Origin: Lentisphaerota bacterium
Lineage (GTDB): Bacteria > Verrucomicrobiota > Lentisphaeria > Oligosphaerales > JABHEG01
Assembly: GCA_018676675.1 (NCBI GenBank)
Contig: JABHEG010000259.1
Location: 1 to 64,000 of the forward strand
Length of the DNA: 64,000 nt
Direction of reading: 5' to 3'
In this document: positions 19,516-28,136 of the stretch, piece after piece
Layout of the letters: each line of letters starts with the position of its first letter
Numbering within the stretch: the first letter of the stretch is position 1
The notes under the pieces: model-generated
The model's input: the letters and a program-made list of their open reading frames with translations, nothing else
What the model was told of the DNA's origin: nothing
Database searches by the model: none
Made by a program: the position numbers and the translations under genes

Positions 19516-19572
19516 CCCGTCCGAGCAGCCGTTCACTGGGGGAACGGCCTCTCTGTAAACGGCCGTGGACGG

Positions 19573-19598
19573 ACTCGAGTTCCGCGCGGAACTCGAGT
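19573..19598. repeat. Perfect 26-bp palindrome
   Basis: Each 13-nt arm reads ACTCGAGTTCCGC, and the second arm is its exact complement with no loop. It lies between the 17212 and 19632 genes. GCCGTT and AACGGC form another small stem just before it. There is no T-tract, so it is more likely a repeat or a protein-binding site than an intrinsic terminator. Confidence 0.6.
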
Positions 19599-19631
19599 CA
19601 AGTGAAGTGCTACCGCAAGGAGTCCGGAACG

Positions 19632-20987
19632 ATGAGGAGCACTCGACAGGAGTTTCTGATCTTCGCTGTACTGCTGGCTGCTTCAGGCATTCGGGTATTC
19701 GCGAGTGAGGCAACGCCACCGGCGAAGCTCCCTCCCGGCGTGGTCACCAAGGTCGTCTCTGAAGTCTCTGCCGCCTATGGTTTCCAGCTTAGGACGAATG
19801 TCGACCTTGCCCTGGCTGACGGAGGCAAGTTGAGCGTCCCATTCCTCGATCCTGCGTCCAAGCTCGGGATTTTCTATGACGTGGACAAGGCGGGCACCGT
19901 CTCGGGGTCCACCAACAAAGCAACGGCCAAGGGATACACTCTCATCTGGCTGGCCGGCTCCACTGCGGAATGGGCGCTAAGACGTGCTCTTCTGAAGGAG
20001 CTCCATGACGCGTTCCCCGTCAGGTGTTGTTCTGTGGATCTCTTGCGCGCCAAACCCGTTCGCGGCTACATCGAGTGCGACCCCGTGGTGGTACTCGAGG
20101 CGCACGGAGCGGTGACCTCGCTTTTGGAGTACTTACGGGCACGTGTACTCGACGGGGGCCAGTATAGAGACTCGCTCGCGAGAAAGGTGGTCAGCGCCCT
20201 CGGCAATCTCCGCGCCAAGCAGGCGGAACCCATGCTCGTGGAGATGTTCCTGGACAGGAGAATTGACGACCCGTATCTCACCCACGCAATGATCAGGATC
20301 AACGGCGAGTACACCCGGGGCGAGCTCCTCAAGCAACTGGACCTGGACTGGACCGAGAAAGAAGTCCCGCGGCAAGCATCGAGGAGCCTGCTGCTGCTGG
20401 CCGGAATGCGGCATCCGCATGCGAAGAAGCTTGGCCTCGACCTCCTGCAGACCGCCGGTAGCCGCTATGTGTTCCGACACCATCGTGAACTGGCAGTGGA
20501 AACACTGGGCCAGTTCCCGGACGATGACGCGCGTGACCGCCTGTTGCGCATGGTGACGAGGGAAACGATATTCGGAGGCGATCCCCACACGCTCTTCACC
20601 CAGCTCATACACTACGAGTTCGAAGAGCTTCCGGATATCTTCCCAAAAATAGTCGACAAGAGCATTGCGGAAGGAAGAGGATCCCTGGACAGTCGCGTCA
20701 GCCTTTTTGCGGCCGTGTGCCTGGCGAAGGCAGGAGACCGATCCGTGGAAGAGTGGTTGGAAGAAGCGCTGACCTGGAAGTGGAACGTGTCAAACAAGCA
20801 CCTTGCGGCGTATGCTTTGGTGCGGCTTGGGAACACGGCGGGACTGCAGTTGCTGGCGAATCTGGAGGCCTTCAACGAGAAGCAAAGGAAGCACAGCAGC
20901 AGGTACGACGCCCTGCCGAACAGGACACTTGACCTGCTGATGAGCTACAAGGCTTACCTGGGAAAGGCCAGCAACCCACAGCAATAG
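19632..20987 (+). CDS. Exported HEAT-like repeat protein, unknown function
   Basis: This is a 451-residue protein. The ATG at 19632 has AAGGAG 9 nt upstream and gives a signal peptide (MRSTRQEFLIFAVLLAASGIR). Residues about 30-140 form an alpha/beta N-terminal domain. From about 150 on, helices follow in pairs with Leu/Ala spacing that suggests HEAT-like repeats, such as LARKVVSALGNLRAKQAEPM and SRVSLFAAVCLAKAGDRSVE. Such repeats usually hold proteins together. No catalytic motif is seen. It heads a run of small unknown genes on the same strand. Confidence 0.65.
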   Translation: MRSTRQEFLIFAVLLAASGIRVFASEATPPAKLPPGVVTKVVSEVSAAYGFQLRTNVDLALADGGKLSVPFLDPASKLGIFYDVDKAGTVSGSTNKATAKGYTLIWLAGSTAEWALRRALLKELHDAFPVRCCSVDLLRAKPVRGYIECDPVVVLEAHGAVTSLLEYLRARVLDGGQYRDSLARKVVSALGNLRAKQAEPMLVEMFLDRRIDDPYLTHAMIRINGEYTRGELLKQLDLDWTEKEVPRQASRSLLLLAGMRHPHAKKLGLDLLQTAGSRYVFRHHRELAVETLGQFPDDDARDRLLRMVTRETIFGGDPHTLFTQLIHYEFEELPDIFPKIVDKSIAEGRGSLDSRVSLFAAVCLAKAGDRSVEEWLEEALTWKWNVSNKHLAAYALVRLGNTAGLQLLANLEAFNEKQRKHSSRYDALPNRTLDLLMSYKAYLGKASNPQQ

Positions 20988-21051
20988 CCGGAGGATGCTA
21001 CGGACGCGCTATCGCGTACCACAGAGCCGCCAGGAGTTCGATAAGGGGAGA

Positions 21052-21198
21052 ATGAAGAGCATTCTGACTACAGTACTGGTGTTGACAGCTGCTATGTGTA
21101 TAGCCGAAGACAAGAAACGTACATCGCGCATCAGAGTCCAGCTGTCCGCTGAACTGGCGCCGCTTCCGCCGTCGCTCCGGCAGCCCATCGGCAGCTGA
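21052..21198 (+). CDS. Small 48-residue exported or membrane peptide
   Basis: The ATG at 21052 follows AAGGGGAG closely. The product starts MKSILTTVLVLTAAMCIAED, a convincing signal sequence, then a short basic and proline-containing tail. The mature part would be under 30 residues. I do not recognise it. It lies 64 nt after the HEAT-like gene and 25 nt before the next gene, so it may be part of one transcript. Confidence 0.4.
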   Translation: MKSILTTVLVLTAAMCIAEDKKRTSRIRVQLSAELAPLPPSLRQPIGS

Positions 21199-21223
21199 CT
21201 CCAGCGTTGAGAGGAGACGCAGC

Positions 21224-21592
21224 ATGGACGAGTTGATGGGACAGATTGCCATGGTTGCCATGCTTCCGCTGTTCGTCTTCTTGGTGCTCTTGAGGCCGAT
21301 CCTGGCAAAGCGACGGCGTATGTTCGCCCGAGCCAAGGGCATCCTTGAGGCTATGGATGACCCTGAGGAGAGGGTGGAGCTGCTCCTCTTCCGTTTTGGC
21401 TGGTACGGTGGCAAGGGGCGTGAAGAGCAATCACGAATCCGTGAGATTGAGCAACAGGGATGGACCTTCGTCAAGGGAACAGCAGCACCGTTCCACAGGA
21501 CAATTTGTTTGTGGGGTGGCGGCGTGAATCTACATTTTGCCCGCGAACATCACCCCGATGAGAGACCAGAGCTAACGAGTAGCCGCTCCTGA
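21224..21592 (+). CDS. Small membrane-anchored protein, unknown
   Basis: This is a 122-residue protein with one N-terminal membrane helix (about 6-24, IAMVAMLPLFVFLVLL), then a basic stop-transfer RRRMFARAK and a soluble C-terminus. GAGGAGA lies 7 nt before the ATG. The stop codon falls inside the stem of a strong intrinsic terminator, which supports its being the last gene of the unit. No family is recognised. Confidence 0.6.
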   Translation: MDELMGQIAMVAMLPLFVFLVLLRPILAKRRRMFARAKGILEAMDDPEERVELLLFRFGWYGGKGREEQSRIREIEQQGWTFVKGTAAPFHRTICLWGGGVNLHFAREHHPDERPELTSSRS

Positions 21593-21612
21593 CCGGAGAG
21601 GAGCGGCGTTTT
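21582..21612 (+). terminator. Intrinsic terminator after small membrane protein
   Basis: GCCGCTCC (21582-21589) pairs with GGAGCGGC (21600-21607) around a 10-nt loop and is followed by GTTTTC. It overlaps the stop codon of the 21224 gene. Confidence 0.7.
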
Positions 21613-21716
21613 CCGTCACGACCTCTGGCCGCAGAGCATAGTGCTCGCCAGTGAGGATGATCTGGTCGCCTCCTGCCACACCGCCCTCACATTGCTCGGA
21701 GACTGATTGACGCAAC

Positions 21717-21983
21717 ATGGGCACGACTCGGAGAGAATGCTCTTTCCCCATACTCACGGGCGCCTGCCTTGTCTACGCCGCTCTCTGCTTCTGGCTGATG
21801 ATGAGCAGATGGCTAGCCCCGACCAACGTTCCGGATGGTTTGGGATGGTCGAGACTGCTGCGCCATTTTGCTGGGGCCGCGATTGTAGGCCTCTGGCTGT
21901 CCCGCCCAGGCAGGTCACCGAAAGCAACCAGAGACCGAACGCCAGGACAAAGCGACGACGAAGCGGCTTCTTCAGACGGCTGA
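21717..21983 (+). CDS. Possible small two-helix membrane protein
   Basis: An 88-residue frame has two hydrophobic stretches (about 12-30, ILTGACLVYAALCFWLMM, and 46-60) and a charged, Ser-rich tail. No clear ribosome site precedes the ATG, and it lies after a terminator. It could be a minor membrane protein or a chance frame. The following 21984-22192 contains no gene I can support. Confidence 0.35.
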   Translation: MGTTRRECSFPILTGACLVYAALCFWLMMSRWLAPTNVPDGLGWSRLLRHFAGAAIVGLWLSRPGRSPKATRDRTPGQSDDEAASSDG

Positions 21984-22192
21984 AGCCGCAGGAGAGCCTG
22001 CACGGTCATGGGAACGATGACCCCGGGCGACCCGGATCCGGGAACGGGACAGCCGGAAACGACCGGATGCGTGCCTTCGTCCGGCTACGGCGTGGCAGGT
22101 CTGACGGGCGATGCAGGCGTGGGTCGCGGCCCTCTTAGCGTCGCGAATCCATCCATTGTCTTCTGTTGGTCACCGCAACCCAATTGCGGGAC

Positions 22193-24055
22193 TCACCGGA
22201 ACACCTGGTCGGGGTGCAGCGAGAGGATAGGGAGCATGCCCTTGTCGAGATAGAGCTGGGCGTCCTCGAGTACACCTTCATCCGCTTTGGTGAGTTCGAT
22301 GGCGTAGACCTCCCCGGGGGTCCAGGTCTTGATCTCAACCGTGACGCGGCGCTCGCTCAGCGTTGTCTGGCCTGACGCTATGGTGTTGTCCTGAGGGTCA
22401 TGCACATTCAAGCGCACTGTCTCGGCTCCCCAGCCGTTGACAGACAGCTTGAACGGGACAGTCGACGGTGGCCCGGGGAGATAGAGCCGCCTGGCCCCGC
22501 CGATAGTCCCGAGTTTGCCGTCGGCCATTGCCCCGATGGGCACGTCAGCCCCCTGAATCCGGTACGCAGAGCGGCCGGCTGACAGCCTCAGGAGGTGAAG
22601 TCCATCGGCCGTTGGCGTGAACTGTGCCGTCCCTTCTTTTCCGCTTCCGACTTCTCCGGACGCGACCTCTTCCCAAAGGGTATCCCGGACCTCCCAGGTC
22701 AGGGCGTTTTTGTCACGCCCAACCGGGGAGGTCTGCAGCTTGATCCGCACAGCCTGATCCGCCTTGCAGTTGAGCACGAAGAGGTGGTCGCCGCGGAACT
22801 GGGCTGCGGTTGAGTAGGACACGTCTTCCCCGGTCACGGGAGGCGCGTGCAGAGGTCCTCCGCTGTTCTTGCGTATGAGTTCCAGTGACCACCCCTCTTC
22901 CTCCACGCGTGGTTCCTGCCAAGCGTCCATTCGCCCCTCATCCATCGCCTTGTTGGCCCAGGTGAACCACCTGAAGTAGTGGGGATGGTCTACCTTGTAC
23001 CTGGGACCTTCATAGAACACCCAATAGCCGTCGGTCGTTGCCGAGCACACCAACGCGTTCTTGCCGCAGAATTCAGGGTCGGCGCCCTTGACCACGGGAT
23101 CGAGGCCACCGGTGTAGAAGAAGGGGATGCCGGCTTCCCGGGGCACAGCAGATCGGGACACCAGTCGATCGCGGTTCTCTTTCAGGGACCGCGCCTGTGA
23201 CATGAAGCGCGAGGGGCGACTGTACGTGCTCGCATCCCCCAGGATAAGCGGGGCCTTTTCAGTGGCCCATTCCGGGTAACAGGCGCGTACCATGAATGGT
23301 GTCCCCGGGGCGGGATACAGACAGAACTGGAACATCGGACCGATGGCATCAACCCGTTCCCTCAGTGTCCGACAGCGTTCACGCCAGTGTGCGACCTGGA
23401 ACTCCTCGAAGGCGTCATGGAGGCCCTGCCTTTTCAGCCAGGGCGCACGGGCGCCCAATTCGAGTTCGGGAAGCTCGACCCCCTGTGCCTTTGCGAAGGC
23501 TTCGAGGATGACGTCATCGTAGCCGAGGGAGTAGAGGTTGCCCTGTTTGCCTTTGGCGTAGTTCTCGTAATCCAGGAAGACGCCGATGAGGTGTGGGTTT
23601 TCAGCGCTGATTCGCGCATACTGCTCGATATAGCGAGTCGTCCATTCCCAGAATTCGTCCGAATTCACACTCCAGAGGAGTTGTTCGTTGCCGTTAGCCG
23701 TGACCACACGTTTGCCGTCGGACTGCGTCCCCTCGGGCGCATTCAGAGTGCCGCGCATCCAGATCATGTGATAGATGCCATACGTTCGACACCATTCGGT
23801 GACCTGACGGACGGCGTTCATGTCGGCGAATCCGTGACGTGGAGAGTAGACGTTGAACCCGGCTTCGGCGGTCTCCCTGATCATCCATTCCTCGGTGGTC
23901 CACTTGGCCACCGGCTGCATCACCTTGTCGACCAGGATCCGGAACTTGACCTCTCGACCGAGCTGAGTTCGAGTCGCGACCGGCTCCATCCCCAGAGCCA
24001 GCCCCGTCCCGGCCACGACTGCTACCCACAGACAGACTCCTCTGTATTGTCGCAT
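22193..24055 (-). CDS. Secreted TIM-barrel protein, glycosidase-like
   Basis: This is a 620-residue exported protein. The frame is open far upstream, but the ATG at 24055 has AAGGAG 7 nt before it and begins a signal peptide (MRQYRGVCLWVAVVAGTG), so the upstream part is antisense shadow. The N-terminal 30-420 looks like a TIM barrel, with HLIGVFLDYENYAKGKQG carrying candidate acidic catalytic residues and NVYSPRHGFADM near the first strand. The C-terminal 450-620 is beta-rich. I cannot name a GH family. It diverges from the isomerase-like gene at 24212, and the 156-bp spacer must hold both promoters. Confidence 0.7.
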   Translation of the reverse strand: MRQYRGVCLWVAVVAGTGLALGMEPVATRTQLGREVKFRILVDKVMQPVAKWTTEEWMIRETAEAGFNVYSPRHGFADMNAVRQVTEWCRTYGIYHMIWMRGTLNAPEGTQSDGKRVVTANGNEQLLWSVNSDEFWEWTTRYIEQYARISAENPHLIGVFLDYENYAKGKQGNLYSLGYDDVILEAFAKAQGVELPELELGARAPWLKRQGLHDAFEEFQVAHWRERCRTLRERVDAIGPMFQFCLYPAPGTPFMVRACYPEWATEKAPLILGDASTYSRPSRFMSQARSLKENRDRLVSRSAVPREAGIPFFYTGGLDPVVKGADPEFCGKNALVCSATTDGYWVFYEGPRYKVDHPHYFRWFTWANKAMDEGRMDAWQEPRVEEEGWSLELIRKNSGGPLHAPPVTGEDVSYSTAAQFRGDHLFVLNCKADQAVRIKLQTSPVGRDKNALTWEVRDTLWEEVASGEVGSGKEGTAQFTPTADGLHLLRLSAGRSAYRIQGADVPIGAMADGKLGTIGGARRLYLPGPPSTVPFKLSVNGWGAETVRLNVHDPQDNTIASGQTTLSERRVTVEIKTWTPGEVYAIELTKADEGVLEDAQLYLDKGMLPILSLHPDQVFR

Positions 24056-24211
24056 CACACGTCTCCTTGGTCGTTGTCTCACGAAACGCTCATCCTGCGA
24101 CTCCCCCGGATTGCGGATTGGGGAACTCGGAGGCAATGTAACTGCGTCCGTGTAGAAGTAATGCTCTCTGCATTCATCCTGACTCAGACCCGAAAGGAAG
24201 GCTCCGCCGCG

Positions 24212-25087
24212 ATGCCCGAATCCATGGCCCGACGTCGTTTCCTGAGAAACAGCGCAGTCAGTCTGGCGGTAGCCTCCACTTCTTTTCCACTCATCCAGCC
24301 ACACGCGGAGGAAACGATGGCAAAGGCAGAACTCAAAGGCAGAATCAAGCAGTCCGTATCGAAGTGGTGTTACGGCAAGATCCCGTTGACGGAGTTTGCC
24401 CAGGAGTGCGCGGCCATGGGGCTGCAGGCCATCGAGCTGCTCAGGCCCGAGGACTTCCCCGTACTCAAGGAGAATGGGCTGGTTTGCGCGATGACATCGT
24501 GTGGAACACTCCCCAAAGGACTCAATCATACGGAGTACCACGAGCCTTCTCTCGCGGCCATTCGTGAGGCCATCGAGGCCACCTCCGCCGCAGGCTTTCC
24601 CAACGTCATCTGCTTCTCGGGGAACCGCGATGGGATCGATGAAGAAGAGGGGATGAACAATTGCATCACGGCCCTCAAGCAGGTTGCCGGGCTGGCTGAG
24701 CAGAAGAACATCACCATCTGCATGGAGCTGCTTAACTCCAAGCGCAATCACAAGGATTACCACTGCGACCGCACGCCGTGGGGCGTGGAGATGTGCAAGC
24801 GGGTGGGCAGTCCGAATGTGAAGTTGCTTTACGACGTTTACCACATGCAGATTATGGAAGGGGACGTCATCGCGACCATCCAGGAGAACATCGATTACAT
24901 CGGCCATTTCCACACGGGCGGCGTTCCGGGTCGGCATGAAATTGATGACACCCAGGAGCTCAATTATTCTGCAATCATGCGAGCCATCGCCGAATCAGGC
25001 TACACCGGGTATGTCGGGCACGAGTTTGTCCCGACGCGGGATCCCCTTACATCACTGCGCCAGGCTGTCGATATCTGTGACGTGTAG
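24212..25087 (+). CDS. Tat-exported hydroxypyruvate isomerase-like TIM-barrel protein
   Basis: This is a 291-residue protein of the xylose isomerase-like TIM-barrel family, closest to hydroxypyruvate isomerase (Hyi). It has MGLQAIELLRPEDF, NVICFSGNRDG, MELLNSKRNHKDYHCDRT and VKLLYDVYHMQIMEGD, with the Glu, Asp and His metal ligands of the family. The N-terminus carries a twin-arginine signal (ARRRFLRNSA, then a hydrophobic stretch). This is unusual for cytosolic Hyi but common for PVC members of this fold. AAGGAAGG precedes the ATG at 24212 by about 10 nt. The long open frame upstream is shadow of the opposite gene. Substrate is not proven; a sugar epimerase is possible. Confidence 0.8.
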   Translation: MPESMARRRFLRNSAVSLAVASTSFPLIQPHAEETMAKAELKGRIKQSVSKWCYGKIPLTEFAQECAAMGLQAIELLRPEDFPVLKENGLVCAMTSCGTLPKGLNHTEYHEPSLAAIREAIEATSAAGFPNVICFSGNRDGIDEEEGMNNCITALKQVAGLAEQKNITICMELLNSKRNHKDYHCDRTPWGVEMCKRVGSPNVKLLYDVYHMQIMEGDVIATIQENIDYIGHFHTGGVPGRHEIDDTQELNYSAIMRAIAESGYTGYVGHEFVPTRDPLTSLRQAVDICDV

Positions 25088-25150
25088 AGGTCGGCTGCTC
25101 TCACAGGCGCATCCCGATTCCTCAGTTCCCCTCCGGAGGTCCCCCGCACA

Positions 25151-26374
25151 ATGCAACTTGATGAAGGCCACATCATGCAGGTCATCCAGTCGAGCCTTCG
25201 CAAGGCTCCGGAGGCCATGCTGGAGGAGTGTCTGGATATCCTGATCAAGATATCGGGGGCGAGTGGGGGCTCGATTCTCGGTGAAGAGGGGCCGCACCTG
25301 AAGTTTCTCTTCTCTGATGTGGAGGCTCTCATCGGGATGAACGTGCCCTGGGAGAGCATTGCCGGAGCGACGGCTTCCAGCGGCGTAATCATCTATACCT
25401 ATGCCCCGTCGGACAAGCGGCACTTCGACGGCATCGACGGGAAGATCGCTCACCAGACCCGGTATTTGCTCAGCATCCCCGTGCCTTCCGTCCATAAAGG
25501 TGCTGAGGAGGGAGACAATGCGAACAGCGCAGGGGCTCTCCAGTTACTCTTCGATGAGAACATCTTCCCGACGTTCGACGTGTCTGCCGGCCCCATGGAG
25601 TTTGCACTCGACACGCTCAAGGAGCAGGCGGTCTACAGCGAGGGACTGCAGGGCGTGTTCTGGATTCTCCCCAACATTTCCTTTGGGCTTGAGGTCATGA
25701 AGCTCAGGCAGACGTCGTACCAGGCGATCCACGAGCTCAAGAACAAACTGATATCAGCGTCCTCCTGGATAAACTGTCTGAAAGAGGACATGGAGGATGT
25801 GGAGCCTTCGGTGCTGGAAGACGAGGACATCCTTGAGGACCTCAACCTGGCGGAGACATCCATTGCCGAAGGTGCGAACCTCGCAAAGAGCTACCTGCAG
25901 TTCACGAAGCTTTACACCCCGGCTTTCCTGGATGCCCAGATCCATGATGTTCTGGAGGAGACTGCGTCATCGATTCGGGCCCTTGCCGCCGACATGGCCG
26001 ATGGTGATTTCGCCGTTGTTGTCGAGCCCGACAAGGCGATGCCGACGCGTCAACTGGACCCTTCCCAGCTGAAGATGGCATTCTTCAATCTCGGCAAGAA
26101 TGCGGTTGAAGCCCTGGTCGAGCTAGGGACAGAGGCTCCCCAGATCACCATTTCCACGCTTTGGGAAGACCCCATATGCCGCGTAACGGTGGCGGACAAT
26201 GGGCCGGGGTTGCCCCCGGAGATTGCGGACAACCTGTTTGTCGCCTTCAAGACAAAGAAGGAAGGCGGCACAGGGCTGGGGCTCACGATTACCAAGAAGA
26301 TCGTTGATGTGCACGGTGGGAGCATCCGCTGCGAGACCGGCAGCGACGGGACCCGCTTCATCATCGAGCTTTGA
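25151..26374 (+). CDS. Soluble GAF-type sensor histidine kinase
   Basis: This is a 407-residue kinase with no membrane helix. Residues about 1-180 are GAF-like and include GGSILGEEGPHLKFLF and a Pro-rich loop. The phospho-acceptor region is QAIHELKNKL with His194. The HATPase domain shows the N box (FFNLGKNAVEAL, Asn313/Asn317), the G1 box (DNGPGLP, 349-355) and the G2 box (GGTGLGL, 372-378). It autophosphorylates on His from ATP in known relatives. No response regulator gene is adjacent, so it is an orphan here. It lies 63 nt after the isomerase-like gene on the same strand. The signal sensed is unknown. Confidence 0.85.
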   Translation: MQLDEGHIMQVIQSSLRKAPEAMLEECLDILIKISGASGGSILGEEGPHLKFLFSDVEALIGMNVPWESIAGATASSGVIIYTYAPSDKRHFDGIDGKIAHQTRYLLSIPVPSVHKGAEEGDNANSAGALQLLFDENIFPTFDVSAGPMEFALDTLKEQAVYSEGLQGVFWILPNISFGLEVMKLRQTSYQAIHELKNKLISASSWINCLKEDMEDVEPSVLEDEDILEDLNLAETSIAEGANLAKSYLQFTKLYTPAFLDAQIHDVLEETASSIRALAADMADGDFAVVVEPDKAMPTRQLDPSQLKMAFFNLGKNAVEALVELGTEAPQITISTLWEDPICRVTVADNGPGLPPEIADNLFVAFKTKKEGGTGLGLTITKKIVDVHGGSIRCETGSDGTRFIIEL

Positions 26375-26386
26375 GGAAACTGCTGC

Positions 26387-27700
26387 TCAGTTCAGCTCTG
26401 CGAGCTCGTCGAGCACTGCGATTCCTGCCTCTACCATCTTCCTCTCGGTGCCCTTTGCCGCCATGGCCCAGCAGCACAGACGCGTTTCATAGCCGCCCTC
26501 ATCAAGGGCGACGTCTGTGGGGCAGTACCCGACAAAGTCGTTCGCCAGTTCCACGGCCATGGTGTGAACGAAGGGCGACCGTTCCTTGATCTGAAGTCCA
26601 TACTCTACGAATGCCTCACACGGCAGTCCGGCTATACCAAGGTCCCCGATTCGGAGCCCCATGATCGGGATGGACCATGAGGTCGGCCAGCCCGCCAGCT
26701 TGAGAGCTTCCGACGCATAGACCCATTCCAGGAGCCCTATGTCATCCTGCTTCCCATAGGCGTCTTTGGCCACTGCCAGTTCATCCGCGCTGGAGGTGCG
26801 CCGTTCGAACTCGATCTCCCGAATGCCGACTCCGAGAATCGGCTCCGGATCGAACGTGTGAATCGTGTTCCAGGCGGCGCACGCCCGCGCGGCAATCACA
26901 TTACCCACACGCTCGACCTGGTAGTGCGGCTGCGGCATCGGCGGGGACGGCGCCAGCGGATTCACGTTGTTGATGTCCCCGCAGCATCCGTTCGCCATGA
27001 TGGCGACGAACTCTGTGCCTGCCATACGCTGCAGCGCCCGGCTGAAGGCCCCGAAGTAGTTCGCCGAGATCGCGACCGGCGCCCCCGAACTGACGTAGTG
27101 AAGAGAGTAGTTTCCGAGGGCAGCGATAGGGCTATCCTGCTCGTCCAGGAAGACGGCAAGCCCTACCTCCGGGTCAACGGGACCGGCAGCCTCAAGGATC
27201 TCCGTGTTCCCGATGCCCGGATTGGTCTTGACCGTACCGTCTCTCATCCGGAATCGACGGTTGTGCGTTTCCTCCGGGCACAGACCCGATGCGACGCCGA
27301 CCTTGGCCGGGCGAAGGCGGTTAACGGCCAGCTTGACCGCGTCTGCAGCCTTGCGCATCGCCCATTCTGTGTATGCCTCTTCCTTCGGGATATGCGCCAA
27401 CTGCAGCGTGGTCGGTCCGTAGTGTGTGTGGGTACAGGACAGGAAGACGTGTGCGGCCGGGATATCGGTCAGTTCCGCGACCCGTGTCCTGGCGATGTCC
27501 AGATCACTCCGACAGGCCCCGATGATGTCGCAGACCACGATGGCCATCGCCACGCTCTCGTTCTGCAGGACAATGGCTCTGGCATAGAGAGGGTCGGCGA
27601 TGTCCTCTGCCTGGCGGTCCTGGAAGAACCCCTGCATGTGTGCCCCCAGCGGCGGCGTTATATCCACGGCGGCGGCGCCAACTTGAAGACGAGATGCCAT
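26387..27700 (-). CDS. Neutral/alkaline ceramidase N-terminal-like protein, paralogue A
   Basis: This is a 437-residue protein matching the N-terminal domain of neutral/alkaline non-lysosomal ceramidases. It has VGAAAVDITPPLGAHMQGF at the start and SCTHTHYGP (His91, His93), which supplies zinc ligands in the family. NGCCGDINNVNP follows near residue 240. No signal peptide is visible, unlike secreted ceramidases. GAGGAGG lies 8 nt before the ATG. Most PVC members of this family are uncharacterised, and true ceramide hydrolysis is doubtful. It ends 12 nt from the convergent histidine kinase gene. A paralogue is at 36538. Confidence 0.8.
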   Translation of the reverse strand: MASRLQVGAAAVDITPPLGAHMQGFFQDRQAEDIADPLYARAIVLQNESVAMAIVVCDIIGACRSDLDIARTRVAELTDIPAAHVFLSCTHTHYGPTTLQLAHIPKEEAYTEWAMRKAADAVKLAVNRLRPAKVGVASGLCPEETHNRRFRMRDGTVKTNPGIGNTEILEAAGPVDPEVGLAVFLDEQDSPIAALGNYSLHYVSSGAPVAISANYFGAFSRALQRMAGTEFVAIMANGCCGDINNVNPLAPSPPMPQPHYQVERVGNVIAARACAAWNTIHTFDPEPILGVGIREIEFERRTSSADELAVAKDAYGKQDDIGLLEWVYASEALKLAGWPTSWSIPIMGLRIGDLGIAGLPCEAFVEYGLQIKERSPFVHTMAVELANDFVGYCPTDVALDEGGYETRLCCWAMAAKGTERKMVEAGIAVLDELAELN

Positions 27701-27761
27701 ATCGCGATCCTCCTCGGAGGCGGTTCATCCGCCGTCGCTCGGTGAGCTATGGCGGACACGG

Positions 27762-27785
27762 CGGTTCAACGGTTCAACGGTTCAA
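27762..27785. repeat. Three tandem copies of CGGTTCAA
   Basis: The 8-mer CGGTTCAA occurs three times in direct tandem. It lies in the 436-bp gap between paralogue A and the C45 gene, where no coding region is supported. Confidence 0.6.
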
Positions 27786-27963
27786 GTTACGTCGACACCA
27801 CGGACCCTACAATCTCAAGGCCTTCCGTCCTCTGGGCCGGCACGCCCTCGAGGTCTTCCCGGAGAAACCGCCGCCGTGGTTCCGATTCTGCCTCTTCCGT
27901 GGTACAGTTCTCTGTCAGCCCGCAATACTGTTGAGCTGGATTTTTCACGGAGAAGACGGCCGC

Positions 27964-28034
27964 GGAGGACATCGGCCCTCCAGCACGTCTCGCCCTCGGA
28001 CGCGTTCTTGGAGGGGCGGCGTCCCCGACGACCG
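27964..28034. repeat. Dispersed palindromic element, copy 3
   Basis: The inverted module is 27964-27983 (GGAGGACATCGGCCCTCCAG) and the forward module is 28008-28034 (TTGGAGGGGCGGCGTCCCCG). The design matches copies at 117-182 and 6741-6847. The surrounding 27701-28136 holds no other feature I can support. Confidence 0.55.
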
Positions 28035-28136
28035 TGCTTTAGGTCAACAGCATTGGGGGCAGCCGTCACGAGGTCGTTGGCGCGGGGAATGCGGAGACCG
28101 TGCAGGGAGAGAGGGGGGCATTTTGGAGTTCTGGAT

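Noticed and set aside
23387..24211. Open frame upstream of the isomerase-like gene on the plus strand
   Set aside because: It is antisense to the TIM-barrel gene and has no domain; coding begins at 24212.
24056..24937. N-terminal extension of the 22193 minus-strand frame by about 290 residues
   Set aside because: It is antisense to the Tat-exported isomerase-like gene and lacks a ribosome site; the ATG at 24055 has AAGGAG and begins a signal peptide.
26858..27745. 295-residue plus-strand frame
   Set aside because: It is antisense to a ceramidase-like gene and has an excess of Arg and Val typical of shadow frames.
27762..27785. CRISPR array
   Set aside because: The 8-bp repeats are directly joined with no spacers, and no cas gene is nearby.
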